A stretch of 39,195 bases of DNA from Clostridia bacterium (GTDB lineage: Bacteria > Bacillota > Clostridia > Christensenellales > Borkfalkiaceae). Both the position numbers and the translations under genes were made by a program. Positions 7,109-15,641 of the stretch are shown here, piece by piece. The notes beneath the pieces were generated by a model. It was given only the letters and a program-made list of their open reading frames with translations. It searched no databases and was not told where the DNA came from. The DNA lies in assembly GCA_017399945.1 (NCBI GenBank), contig JAFQAQ010000004.1:263022-302216 (forward strand). The letters are read 5' to 3'. Each line of letters starts with the position of its first letter. Position 1 is the first letter of the stretch.

Positions 7109-9403
7109 TTAAAGTTTGTTTCTCATTATCTTTCCGCTAGTGGTTTTTGGAAGCTCTTCACGGAAAACGACTACCCTTGGATATTTATAAGGAGCAGTCT
7201 TGCTCTTAACGTAATCTTGAATTTCCTTTTTAAGCTCTTCGCTTGGCGTTGTTCCCTTGGTTAAAACTATGCTTGCTTTAACTACTTGTCCCCTAACTTC
7301 GTCGGGTTCAGCCGATACGCCACATTCTAGAACGTAAGGTAGTTCCATTATTACGTTTTCTATTTCAAACGGTCCTATACGATAACCAGACGATTTAATA
7401 ACGTCGTCCACTCTGCCAACGTACCAAAGATATCCGTCTTCGTCACGCCATGCAGTATCGCCCGTATGGTATAAGCCGTTGTAAAACGCTTCGTTGGTTT
7501 TTTCTTGGTCTTCATAATAGCCCACGGTAAGACCACAAGGTCTGCCTTTTTCTAGGCGCATTACTATTTCGCCTACTTCACCGTCTGCAACCGATTTGCC
7601 TTCGGCGTCTACTAAGTCGATATCGTATAACGGAACGGGTTTACCCATTGAGCCTAAACGGAATTTAGTACCCCTTAAATTAGCAACGGCAACCGTAGTT
7701 TCCGTTTGACCAAAACCTTCCATTATCTTTAAGCCGGTTGCAATTTCAAATTGCTTATACACTTCGGTATTAAGCGCTTCGCCTGCCGTAGTCATATGTT
7801 CTATGCTAGTCAAGTCAAATTTGGAAAGGTCTTGTTTTACCATCATACGAAGCATGGTTGGTGGTGCGCAGAAGGTTGTTATGTTGTGTTTTTTGAACAT
7901 TGGAAGAATTTCGTTTGCATCGAACCTGTCAAAGTCGTATACGAAAATTCCTGCTTCTGCTAGCCATTGACCGTATATTTTACCCCAAGCTGCTTTTGCC
8001 CAACCTGTATCGGATATGGAAAAATGCAATCCGTCTGGATTTACGCAATGCCAATATTTTGCCGTTACGAAATGACCTAACGGGTATTTGTAGTTGTGCA
8101 TTGCCGCTTTTGGGTTGCCCGTAGTGCCCGACGTAAAGTACATTAGCATTAAATCGTCGCCACAGGGCGCATCCTCAGTACGTTCGTATTTTGCAGTGTA
8201 TAGTTGGTATTCAGAATTATAATCTTTCCAACCGTCCCTTTGTCCGTTAACGATAAGTTTGTGTTCTAGACTAGGACAACTTGGGTGGGATAGGTCAACT
8301 TGATCACAAACGCCGTCGTCTGCCGTACAAACTACCATTTTTACGTTCGCTTTATTGATACGATAGGTTATATCGTGTTCTTTAAGTTGGTTGGTTGCGG
8401 GAATTGCTATTGCGCCCAACTTGTGTAGCGCAACCATTATAAACCAAAATTGATAGTGGCGCTTTAATATAAGCATTACCTTGTCGCCACGCTTTATGCC
8501 AAGTGACTTAAAGTAATTAGCCGTTCTTGAAGAAGCCTTCTTTATATCGGCAAAAGTAAAGACGTTTTCACTTCCGTCCTTACCGACGTGAACCATCGCA
8601 ACCTTTTCGGGTTTTTCCGTGCCAAGACGGTCTACTACGTCGAAAGCAAAGTTGAATTTATCTTGATTCTTAAAGTCAATTGCAGTAAGCGCGCCGTTTT
8701 CGTCAAGAGTGGGAATAATAAAATCTTTCCACACGCGTTTTTTGCCCGTATCCGTCTTTTTTACGGGTACTCTTTCCATTTCGCGAGTGCCTGCGTGAAT
8801 AATGGTGGACATAGGCTCGCTAGTCGGGTTAAGTACGATTGCGTAGAACACGCAATCTTCACCACCGGTAGCCATCATTCCGTGTGGATATGACGAGTCG
8901 TAATAAATACTATCCCCCGCAGTAAGCGTTTCCACGTGGTCGCCTACTTGAACTTTTAGCGTACCACTTACGACGATATCGCATTCTTGTCCTTGGTGGG
9001 TGGTAAGTTCAATGGGCTTGTTTTGAGCGTCCTTGTCGTACGTTGCAACGACGTATAAAGGTTCTGCAATACGCTTTTTAAAAGACGATGCAAGGTTGAA
9101 ATATTCCATACCGTGCGCCTTTTGTATTTGCTGTCCCTCGCCTTTTCTGGTTACGGTATAGCCTGCAAGACGTGGAGAAGTACCTTCTATAATATCGGTA
9201 ACGTCTACGTTAAGCGCAAGCGCGCAACGATATAAAAACGCAAAGTTAAGGTCGCTTTTAGCCGATTCGCACGCAACGTATTCGGCTTCTGTAACGCCCG
9301 TCTTTTCTGCCATTTCTAAGGTAGAAAGACCAACTATTTCACGCAAAGTTTTTATTCTTTGCGCCATTTCGATAATTTTCGTTTCTAAACCGGTTGTTTT
9401 CAT
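7109..9403 (-). CDS. HTH(XRE)-cupin-acyl-CoA synthetase fusion
   Basis: A 764-aa protein with three parts. Residues about 14-72 form an XRE/Cro-type helix-turn-helix (RIKTLREIVGLSTLEMAEKTG). Residues about 125-190 form a cupin (THQGQECDIVVSG, then GDSIYYDSSYPH). From about 245 to the end is a complete AMP-forming acyl-CoA synthetase: YFTSGTTGNPKAAMH (P-loop), EGFGQTETT, YHTGDTAWRDEDGY, GRVDDVIKSSGYRIGPFE and the adenylation lysine in TTSGKIMRNK. The synthetase resembles the medium/branched short-chain group. XRE-cupin pairs are usually regulators, so the protein may activate an acid and sense it, or bind DNA. First gene of the T-box operon, followed by ilvE and the Vor genes; branched short-chain acids are the likely substrate (inference). 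The ATG at 9403 is preceded by GGAGGAAT. Confidence 0.9.
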   Translation of the reverse strand: MKTTGLETKIIEMAQRIKTLREIVGLSTLEMAEKTGVTEAEYVACESAKSDLNFAFLYRCALALNVDVTDIIEGTSPRLAGYTVTRKGEGQQIQKAHGMEYFNLASSFKKRIAEPLYVVATYDKDAQNKPIELTTHQGQECDIVVSGTLKVQVGDHVETLTAGDSIYYDSSYPHGMMATGGEDCVFYAIVLNPTSEPMSTIIHAGTREMERVPVKKTDTGKKRVWKDFIIPTLDENGALTAIDFKNQDKFNFAFDVVDRLGTEKPEKVAMVHVGKDGSENVFTFADIKKASSRTANYFKSLGIKRGDKVMLILKRHYQFWFIMVALHKLGAIAIPATNQLKEHDITYRINKANVKMVVCTADDGVCDQVDLSHPSCPSLEHKLIVNGQRDGWKDYNSEYQLYTAKYERTEDAPCGDDLMLMYFTSGTTGNPKAAMHNYKYPLGHFVTAKYWHCVNPDGLHFSISDTGWAKAAWGKIYGQWLAEAGIFVYDFDRFDANEILPMFKKHNITTFCAPPTMLRMMVKQDLSKFDLTSIEHMTTAGEALNTEVYKQFEIATGLKIMEGFGQTETTVAVANLRGTKFRLGSMGKPVPLYDIDLVDAEGKSVADGEVGEIVMRLEKGRPCGLTVGYYEDQEKTNEAFYNGLYHTGDTAWRDEDGYLWYVGRVDDVIKSSGYRIGPFEIENVIMELPYVLECGVSAEPDEVRGQVVKASIVLTKGTTPSEELKKEIQDYVKSKTAPYKYPRVVVFREELPKTTSGKIMRNKL

Positions 9404-9423
9404 TTATTCCTCCAAGCGGAAAC

Positions 9424-9671
9424 AAAAAATGCCCGCCCCAAATCGTATTTGAGACGAGCACGTAAATTTATACCCGCGGTACCACTCAATTTGCGCGTTA
9501 GCGCCACTCGAATTGCTTTTACGCTGCTTGCGGGAACGATCTACTCGATTGCTCTTTCTCCGTTCCGACTCGGAAACTACAACTGCAACCGTTACCGACG
9601 GTTTTCACCCTCCACCGTCTCTCTACGCATAACTGCATTACAGCCCTTTTCGTCATTGTCTTTCTATTATT
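9424..9671 (-). promoter_or_regulatory. T-box riboswitch leader of the acyl-CoA synthetase/ilvE/vor operon
   Basis: Read on the minus strand, the leader contains the hallmark T-box segment GAGTGGTACCGCGGGT (9470-9486). It is followed by an intrinsic terminator at 9424-9459, a 13-bp stem and six T. Upstream lies a Stem I with an apical helix (GACGGT/ACCGTC) and GAGAGA. Such leaders bind a specific tRNA and permit transcription only when it is uncharged. The 3' side of the specifier region reads GUUGUAG, so a valine codon (GUA or GUU) is my best candidate; I could not fold it with certainty. Valine would fit ilvE and vor downstream. Confidence 0.92.
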
Positions 9672-9677
9672 TATATA

Positions 9678-9706
9678 ATATAACACAATAATATAGGGCG
9701 TGTCAA
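9678..9706 (-). promoter_or_regulatory. Sigma-A promoter of T-box operon 1
   Basis: On the minus strand TTGACA (9701-9706), a 17-nt spacer and TTATAT (9678-9683), just upstream of the T-box leader. Confidence 0.85.
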
Positions 9707-9782
9707 TTATTTTTAGCGTAATACCCACCGTATTATGCTTGCGTTTTGATTAAAAATCGTATTTATTTAGGGCTTTTACCCT

Positions 9783-10622
9783 TTAATTTTTATTACTTTG
9801 AGTTTTATTAATTTCTAATATTTTTTTCTCGTCGAGCCCAAACACTTTACATGCGTTTTGATAGTAAATCATACGCCTTTCGTCTTTTGTTAGATTTATC
9901 TTTTCAAATCGCTCTATCTCTTCTTGGATAGTCCACATCGGATAGTCGGTTGCAAACAAAACGTGCTCTGCCCTAAACCCGTCTATTAACTCTTTTGCCA
10001 TCTCGGGTGACATAAACGCCAACGACGACGAACAATCAACGTATAAATTATCGTATCCGAAAAGCTTTTCGCTTGCGCTTTCCCACACCGAATAACCACC
10101 GAAATGCGCGCCGATTACCGTTAGGTTTTCAAAGGTTTTTAATACGGGAATTAGGTTTTCGGGATTGGAGTATTGGTAACGTTTATCACCCGTATGTAAC
10201 AGTAGTGGAAGTTTTCCTTCCAATTGCTCGTAAATTTTCATACAGCGTCTATCGTCTATGGCTACGCCCTGAATATCGGGGTGGAGTTTAACGCCTTTTA
10301 GACCTAGTTCGATAAGGTGCTCTATATCACCTTTTATATCCGTACTGTCGGGGTGCAGAGTACCAAGACCGGTAAACCTTTGTGGCATTAAGCTAACTTC
10401 GTTTGCAATAAACTCGTTTATAGCTTTGGTTTGCTGGGGTTTAGTTGCAACCGAAAAAATTAAACTATGGGTTATCCCTGCGCTATCACTTTCACTAAGC
10501 AAGGTGGAAAGTTTTCCGTCCGTATGCATTTTTAAGTTGTAAAACTTGCCTATACTTTCGACTGCTTTTTCAACGATTTTGTCGGGATAAATATGGCAAT
10601 GACAGTCAATTATCGGTTGCAT
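9783..10622 (-). CDS. Amidohydrolase family (amidohydrolase_2) metal-dependent hydrolase
   Basis: A 279-aa TIM-barrel hydrolase. Its metal-site motifs are in order: HCHIYP near residue 7, GVKLHPD near 130, LLLHTGD near 157, GAHFGG near 190 and FATDYPMW near 222. These are the signatures of COG2159-type enzymes, which hydrolyse or decarboxylate small carboxylic compounds. It is the third gene of the T-box 2 operon, whose stop overlaps the start of the TIM-barrel/synthetase fusion upstream (both at 10622). No substrate can be assigned; a role in processing an acid that is then activated by the neighbouring synthetase is only a guess. I see no strong terminator after it, so some transcripts may run into T-box 1. 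Confidence 0.85.
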   Translation of the reverse strand: MQPIIDCHCHIYPDKIVEKAVESIGKFYNLKMHTDGKLSTLLSESDSAGITHSLIFSVATKPQQTKAINEFIANEVSLMPQRFTGLGTLHPDSTDIKGDIEHLIELGLKGVKLHPDIQGVAIDDRRCMKIYEQLEGKLPLLLHTGDKRYQYSNPENLIPVLKTFENLTVIGAHFGGYSVWESASEKLFGYDNLYVDCSSSLAFMSPEMAKELIDGFRAEHVLFATDYPMWTIQEEIERFEKINLTKDERRMIYYQNACKVFGLDEKKILEINKTQSNKN

Positions 10623-13078
10623 TATTTTTCTATACCTAACTTTTCAACGGACATATCGCGCATTTTGTATTTTAATATTTTGCCCGCTGCGTTCATTGGG
10701 AATTCTTTGGTGAATATAAAGTATCTTGGAACTTTATGCTTTGCCATATTAGAATTGCCGTATTCACGCATTTCTTCTTCGCAAGACGTTTGGCCGTCTT
10801 TTACTATAATCCACGCGCATGCTTCTTCGCCGTAACGTTTATCGGGAACGCCAACAACTTGAACGTCCTTTACTTTTTCGTGAGTGAGATAAAATTCTTC
10901 TATTTCTCTTGGATACAAGTTTTCGCCACCACGAATTATCATATCTTTAAGTCTTCCGGTTACCTTGTAGTATCCGTCTGGCATTCTAGTACAAATATCC
11001 CCACTGTGAAGCCAACCGTCTTTATCAATGGTTTGTTCGGTAGCCTTGGGCATTTTATAGTATCCTTTCATTATGTTATAACCGCGAGCAACGAACTCCC
11101 CATTTTCCCCGTCGGCAACTTCTAATCCCGTTTCGGGATCGATAATTTTGCATTCTACCCCTGGGAAAGCGCTTCCAACCGTTTCTACTCTATGGTCTAA
11201 ATCTTCGTTTACTTCGCCCATAGTACAACCGGGGGAAGCTTCGGTTTGACCGTAAACGCTTAAAATTTCGGTCATATTCATTTCTTTTGCAGCCCTACGC
11301 ATCAAGTCGGCAGGACAGTTAGCGCCTGCCATAATACCCGTTCTCATATGCGAAAAATCGGTTTTTGCAAAATCTTCGTGGGCGAACATGGCTATAAACA
11401 TAGTGGGCACGCCGTTAAAACAGGTTATTTTTTCTGCGTTAATACAAGCAAGCGATGATTTAGGCGAGAAATATGGCATTGGACACATAGTACCACCGTG
11501 CGTCATCATATTTGTCATTGAAAGCACCATGCCGAAACAATGGAACATAGGAACTTGTATCATCATGCGATCGGCAGTGGATATATCCATTCTATCGCCT
11601 ATGATTTTGCCGTTGTTTACTATGTTTCTATGGGTTAGCATTACACCCTTAGGAAATCCCGTCGTGCCCGAAGTATATTGCATGTTACATACGTCGTCGG
11701 GTTTTACCATGCTTGCACGCCTTAAAACTTCTTCCTTGGGAACGAGCGACGCGCGTTCTTGAAGTTGTTTAAAGTTTAAGCAACCCTCCATATCGAAACC
11801 AACGGTTATTACGTTGCGTAAAAATGGTAATTTCTTGGAATATAAAGGACTTCCTGCCTTGGTGTTTTTAAGTTCAGGGCATAATTCTTCTATAATTTCT
11901 TTATAGTTGCTGTCCTTACAACTTTCTATCATAACCAAGGTATGCGTATCCGATTGACGAAGCAAATATTCGGTTTCGTGTATTTTATACGCAGTGTTAA
12001 CGGTAACCAACACCGCGCCGATTTTTACGGTTGCCCAAAAGGTCAAAAACCATTCGGGAACGTTAGTTGCCCAAATTGCAACGTGATGCCCTGCTTTTAC
12101 ACCCAAGGATATTAACGCTTGCGCCAACCTATCCACGTCTTCCCTAAACTCGTAATAAGTTCTAGTGTAATCAAGGGTGGTATACTTAAACGCATATTGG
12201 TCGGGATAACGTTTAACCATTTCGTCTAACACTTCTGAAAAAGTTAAATCGATAACGTCGAACTTTTTCCATGGGTGAGTACCCGTTTTGCTTCTGTTAT
12301 AATGCACTTCGCCCGTCTTACGTTCTTGAATGGCGTTTTTAGTACAGTAGTTTATAAAATGAGTTAAAACTATATCGTAAGAAGAATATTCTTCGTTCCA
12401 TAAAACGCTTACGTATCCGTCGTAATTAAGCGATTTTAATGCGTTTATAACGTCGATAAAAGGCAAATCGCCTTGACCAATAAGCGTGTTTTTGCCGTCT
12501 TTTTGGTCGCCCATTCTAACGTAGCCGATATAAGCGCCCAAAGTTTGTATGGTAGTATCGGCGCTTTCTTTTCCGTTAAAATAAGTTTGTCTTACGTTCC
12601 AACAAACGCCGACGTTTGCCGATTCGAACGAAGAAACGAGTTCTAACGCCTTTTCGGTGTTTGAATAAACGCCTGACGTTTCAATAAGTAAAGTTACCGA
12701 TAACTTTTCGCAACTATCGATTACGGGAGCGAAAACTTTTACTAGTTTTTTAATATCCGCGTCGTCCGATACGGTTATTATTAAATATTCAGCGTCTGCG
12801 CGAACGCAGTAATCAACGTATTTTATCAATAAGTCTACGTTTGATTTTTGGTCAACGAGTTCGGGATAAGTTATTGCGCTAACCGAGATGTGTCTATTGA
12901 TAAGTTTACGTTTAGAGCCTACTTTATAAGAAGAGTTCAAAATACTGTCCGTATGTTGTTTTTTTATAGATACGGCGTCGTAAATTTCAAAACCCGAAAA
13001 TTCGTAGTCTTTTGCTATATCACAAAGTTCTTTAAAAGACGATGCTTTTACGTCTTTACTTGAAAATACGTATTTCAT
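10622..13078 (-). CDS. Xylose-isomerase-like TIM barrel fused to acyl-CoA synthetase
   Basis: An 818-aa fusion. Residues 1 to about 255 resemble the sugar-phosphate isomerase/AP endonuclease 2 barrel (LLIETSGVYSNTEKALELV, then GQGDLPFIDVINALKSLNYDGYVSVLW). Two positions that usually bind metal look changed: CWNVRQ where the family has an Asp, and VRMGD where it has His. From about 270 on is a full AMP-forming synthetase of the FadD/AMP-binding type: YTSGTTGFPKGVMLTH, VYGQTEASPG, LHSGDICTRMPDGYY, GRLKDMIIRGGENLYPREIE and AAGKILKYKMRD. The synthetase half appears intact, while the barrel may bind a substrate or have lost catalysis (inference). Middle gene of the T-box 2 operon, between the LeuA-like protein and the amidohydrolase. 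Fusion is read directly: one uninterrupted frame. Confidence 0.88.
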   Translation of the reverse strand: MKYVFSSKDVKASSFKELCDIAKDYEFSGFEIYDAVSIKKQHTDSILNSSYKVGSKRKLINRHISVSAITYPELVDQKSNVDLLIKYVDYCVRADAEYLIITVSDDADIKKLVKVFAPVIDSCEKLSVTLLIETSGVYSNTEKALELVSSFESANVGVCWNVRQTYFNGKESADTTIQTLGAYIGYVRMGDQKDGKNTLIGQGDLPFIDVINALKSLNYDGYVSVLWNEEYSSYDIVLTHFINYCTKNAIQERKTGEVHYNRSKTGTHPWKKFDVIDLTFSEVLDEMVKRYPDQYAFKYTTLDYTRTYYEFREDVDRLAQALISLGVKAGHHVAIWATNVPEWFLTFWATVKIGAVLVTVNTAYKIHETEYLLRQSDTHTLVMIESCKDSNYKEIIEELCPELKNTKAGSPLYSKKLPFLRNVITVGFDMEGCLNFKQLQERASLVPKEEVLRRASMVKPDDVCNMQYTSGTTGFPKGVMLTHRNIVNNGKIIGDRMDISTADRMMIQVPMFHCFGMVLSMTNMMTHGGTMCPMPYFSPKSSLACINAEKITCFNGVPTMFIAMFAHEDFAKTDFSHMRTGIMAGANCPADLMRRAAKEMNMTEILSVYGQTEASPGCTMGEVNEDLDHRVETVGSAFPGVECKIIDPETGLEVADGENGEFVARGYNIMKGYYKMPKATEQTIDKDGWLHSGDICTRMPDGYYKVTGRLKDMIIRGGENLYPREIEEFYLTHEKVKDVQVVGVPDKRYGEEACAWIIVKDGQTSCEEEMREYGNSNMAKHKVPRYFIFTKEFPMNAAGKILKYKMRDMSVEKLGIEK

Positions 13079-13090
13079 ATAAATACCCCG

Positions 13091-14461
13091 TTAGTTTTCG
13101 GTATAAACGATTTTGTTAAGTGCGTTTATATACGCCCTTATGCACGCGCCCACTATGTCGGTAGATACGCCGTTGCCAGAATAAAGTTTTCCGTTAGCGC
13201 GAAGTCTTATAATTGCCGAGCCAACTGCTTCTCTACCCTTAGTAACTGCCGTGATAGAAAAATCGTCTAATTCGTAATGGTGACCGATGGTTTGTTCTAT
13301 TGCGTGGAAAGCGGCGTCTATTGGACCGTCGCCCGTGCTTACCCCACTGATTTGCTCCCCGTCCTTTTCCAAGGTAACGTTTGCAGTTGCAGTGATTATG
13401 TTACCACTGTTTACCACGAAGTTGATTAAATGGAAGGTTGTGGGAACTTGCATTGCAGTGCTTGCAACGATTGCTTCAAGTTCTTTTTCGCCTATGCTAC
13501 CTTTTTTAGCGCATACTCTTTTAAATTCTTCGTAAACTTTACCAATATCGTTAGAAGAAAGTTCGTATCCCAAAGCAACAATTTCGTCGCTAATTTCTTT
13601 TAACGAACAATCTCCGTCAAAGGTAAGAACGTTTTTGTTTGCGCTTTCACCTGAAAGTACGCTTGCCTTATGAGATATATCCTTAACGTTATCTACCGTT
13701 TTATGAACGACGGTTGCGTCTAATCCTGCGCTTACGCCAAGGTCACTTCCCCTTGCCCTTAAAATTTCCGATAAAACGTCTGGGGAAAGGTAATCGGGTG
13801 CGCCGATTGCCGTTTTAATTCCGTCTGCGCCCGCTTTAATTACTTCTACTGCAACGGCGGCGCTCATTTTAAGTTTGTCGGAAGGTTGAACGAAAACCTT
13901 TATATCGCAACTTGCCTTTACTTGTTTTACTAAATCGGCAAATTGGTCGGGGAAGAATATTCCCGCGTCGTCGCACAAAGTGATTATGCTAGCGCCCTTT
14001 TCATACGCTATTTTCGCACACTCGACAACGAAACCTTCTTCTGCGCGAGTTGCGTCTTTTGCAATTAGTTCTACTTGGTCGCAATACTCCTTTGCTTGTT
14101 CAACAGCTTTTGCGATAGTTTCAAGCATTTTGGGTGCTTTTTTATGGTATAAGTATTCCATTTGAACGGTAGATACGGGCAAAACTACTTGCAATCTACC
14201 ATTTTTTGCGCAGTCGATTGCGCTATACGCTTTTTGAGCGTCGTCTAAGGTTGCTATTGTCACGGTAGAAGATAGTTCCTGAGCAATAGTTCTACAAACG
14301 ACGTTTTGCTCCTTGCCCGTGTGAGAAGGTAGTTCAACGGCGTCGACACGTATTTTTTGTAATGCGTTTGCCACTGCTAGTTTTTCACGGAAGGATAGTT
14401 CCTTGCCCATTTCTTCCGTCCAAACCCTTAGCGTCACGTCCGATACTTGAATGTTTCTCAT
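13091..14461 (-). CDS. Isopropylmalate-synthase-like protein lacking the metal-binding motifs
   Basis: A 456-aa protein with the architecture of LeuA/CimA: a DRE-TIM barrel (about 1-270), a linker, and a C-terminal LeuA allosteric domain (about 340-456, STGDGPIDAAFHAIEQTIG ... VSTDIVGACIRAYINAL). The N-terminal RDGEQ signature is replaced by TLRVWTEEMGKE, which loses the catalytic Asp. The HxH metal motif (usually VHCHND) is replaced by VFVQPSDKL. The usual divalent metal site therefore cannot form, and normal condensation with acetyl-CoA is doubtful. It may be a ligand-sensing or structural paralogue, or have another activity. First gene after T-box 2. The GTP-less start ATG at 14461 is preceded by GAGGTGT. 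Automatic tools would probably name it 2-isopropylmalate synthase; I would not. Confidence 0.85.
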   Translation of the reverse strand: MRNIQVSDVTLRVWTEEMGKELSFREKLAVANALQKIRVDAVELPSHTGKEQNVVCRTIAQELSSTVTIATLDDAQKAYSAIDCAKNGRLQVVLPVSTVQMEYLYHKKAPKMLETIAKAVEQAKEYCDQVELIAKDATRAEEGFVVECAKIAYEKGASIITLCDDAGIFFPDQFADLVKQVKASCDIKVFVQPSDKLKMSAAVAVEVIKAGADGIKTAIGAPDYLSPDVLSEILRARGSDLGVSAGLDATVVHKTVDNVKDISHKASVLSGESANKNVLTFDGDCSLKEISDEIVALGYELSSNDIGKVYEEFKRVCAKKGSIGEKELEAIVASTAMQVPTTFHLINFVVNSGNIITATANVTLEKDGEQISGVSTGDGPIDAAFHAIEQTIGHHYELDDFSITAVTKGREAVGSAIIRLRANGKLYSGNGVSTDIVGACIRAYINALNKIVYTEN

Positions 14462-14494
14462 AATACACCTCGATAAATATGTTTTCGTTTTTAA

Positions 14495-14760
14495 TAAAAA
14501 TAAATCCCGCAGAGAAAAACTCTGCGGGATGACTGACTAATTTAATCAACCACGGTACCACCCGTCATTGCCCGAATTCTCGGACCACTTAAGACACCAT
14601 CATGCCTTTGAACTATAACGGGTTCGCCCGTAACTTCTTACTTTATTCAGAAGTTCTGCTCCGATAGGAGACCGATTGCAAAATACCTGCCGTTTTACAC
14701 CAACCAACGGCTCTCTATAAGCGTATTTTTATGCAAACGTAATATCATTTTCGCATTTAT
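14495..14760 (-). promoter_or_regulatory. T-box riboswitch leader of the LeuA-like operon
   Basis: On the minus strand the T-box sequence GACGGGTGGTACCGTGGTT (14548-14566) precedes a strong terminator at 14504-14530 with an 11-bp stem (ATCCCGCAGAG) and a T-rich tail. Stem I, with GAGAG and an apical GCCGTT helix, and a Stem III hairpin (AACTTCT/AGAAGTT) lie upstream. The specifier codon was not resolved; AUC (Ile) and CUC (Leu) both occur in the candidate region. Confidence 0.92.
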
Positions 14761-14766
14761 GGTAGT

Positions 14767-14795
14767 ATTTTATTATTTTTCCCCTATTTTGTCAA
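14767..14795 (-). promoter_or_regulatory. Sigma-A promoter of T-box operon 2
   Basis: TTGACA (14790-14795), a 17-nt spacer and TAAAAT (14767-14772) on the minus strand. The -35 lies within a larger dyad (CCCCT ... AGGGG, 14781-14810) that on the plus strand ends in TTTTTT. Confidence 0.85.
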
Positions 14796-14826
14796 CAAAA
14801 TTTAAGGGGTTTTTTAATTTTAGGGG

Positions 14827-15630
14827 TTAAAAGTTTACTTTTTTAAGACCTTTGCTAGACAATTCGTAACGTTCGGTAAACCCCGCGCTTTGGGCAAGTT
14901 TTTCTGCCTCAACGAAATGACAATCTAAAAAGTCTTTATTATGACAATCGGAATTTATTATTATTTTTCCGCCTGCTTGGTTTATCCTTTTTAATAGATT
15001 TACGTGTGGATAAGGACTCGTTCTATATCCCCTTGCTATTGCGCCCGTGTTAATTTCAAAGGGTATTCCGTAAGTTACCAACCTGTCAACTGCCTTATAC
15101 GCATAGTTAAAATATTCTTCGGTGAGCGTTACGCCAAGTTTTTCGTTGAATTTGGTAACTAAATCTAAATGGGCGATAAAATCTGGTTTGGTTTTATCAA
15201 CGACCTTTTCCATCAATTCGTAATAATCTTTTGCGTATTGGGTAAAATTGCCCGAATACTCTTTTTCGATATTATTTTTACCGTCGGCAAGCGAACGATC
15301 AACGAAAATGAATTTTCCGTTTTTATATAGATAATGCACTGCGCCTATGGTGTAGTCAAAATCAAAGATTGGCGTGGGCGAATAATAGTCTTGCTCTATT
15401 CCGCAAAGAATTTCTATTTTATCTTTATATTCGTCTTTTAACTCGGTAACCCTTTTGTAATAATCGATTACGCCACGTTTGGTTACTATACTTTCAATTT
15501 CATCCGTATAACTATGCACCGAAAAACCAAGGGCCTCAAATCCCTTGTCGATTGCACTTTCAATCATTTCTTCGGGGGTGTTTTTCCCGTCGCAATATAT
15601 CGTGTGGGTGTGAAAATTACTCTTTACCAT
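14827..15630 (-). CDS. hisJ: Histidinol-phosphatase, PHP type (HisJ)
   Basis: Removes phosphate from L-histidinol phosphate, the step before HisD. It is a 267-aa PHP-fold metallophosphatase: FHTHTIYCDG at residue 6, FSVHSY near 37, GIEQDYY near 82, IGAVHYL near 95, FIAHLDLV near 150 and NSDCHN near 231 are the expected metal ligands. PHP-type phosphatases are the usual solution in Firmicutes, where HisB has no HAD phosphatase domain, as is the case here. Last gene of the histidine operon, 11 nt after hisIE. No clear minus-strand terminator follows it before the promoter of T-box operon 2. Confidence 0.9.
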   Translation of the reverse strand: MVKSNFHTHTIYCDGKNTPEEMIESAIDKGFEALGFSVHSYTDEIESIVTKRGVIDYYKRVTELKDEYKDKIEILCGIEQDYYSPTPIFDFDYTIGAVHYLYKNGKFIFVDRSLADGKNNIEKEYSGNFTQYAKDYYELMEKVVDKTKPDFIAHLDLVTKFNEKLGVTLTEEYFNYAYKAVDRLVTYGIPFEINTGAIARGYRTSPYPHVNLLKRINQAGGKIIINSDCHNKDFLDCHFVEAEKLAQSAGFTERYELSSKGLKKVNF

Positions 15631-15641
15631 AAATAGCCCTT

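Noticed and set aside
13091-14461. Naming this gene leuA or cimA
   Set aside because: Both metal-binding motifs are missing, so the enzyme name is not supported.
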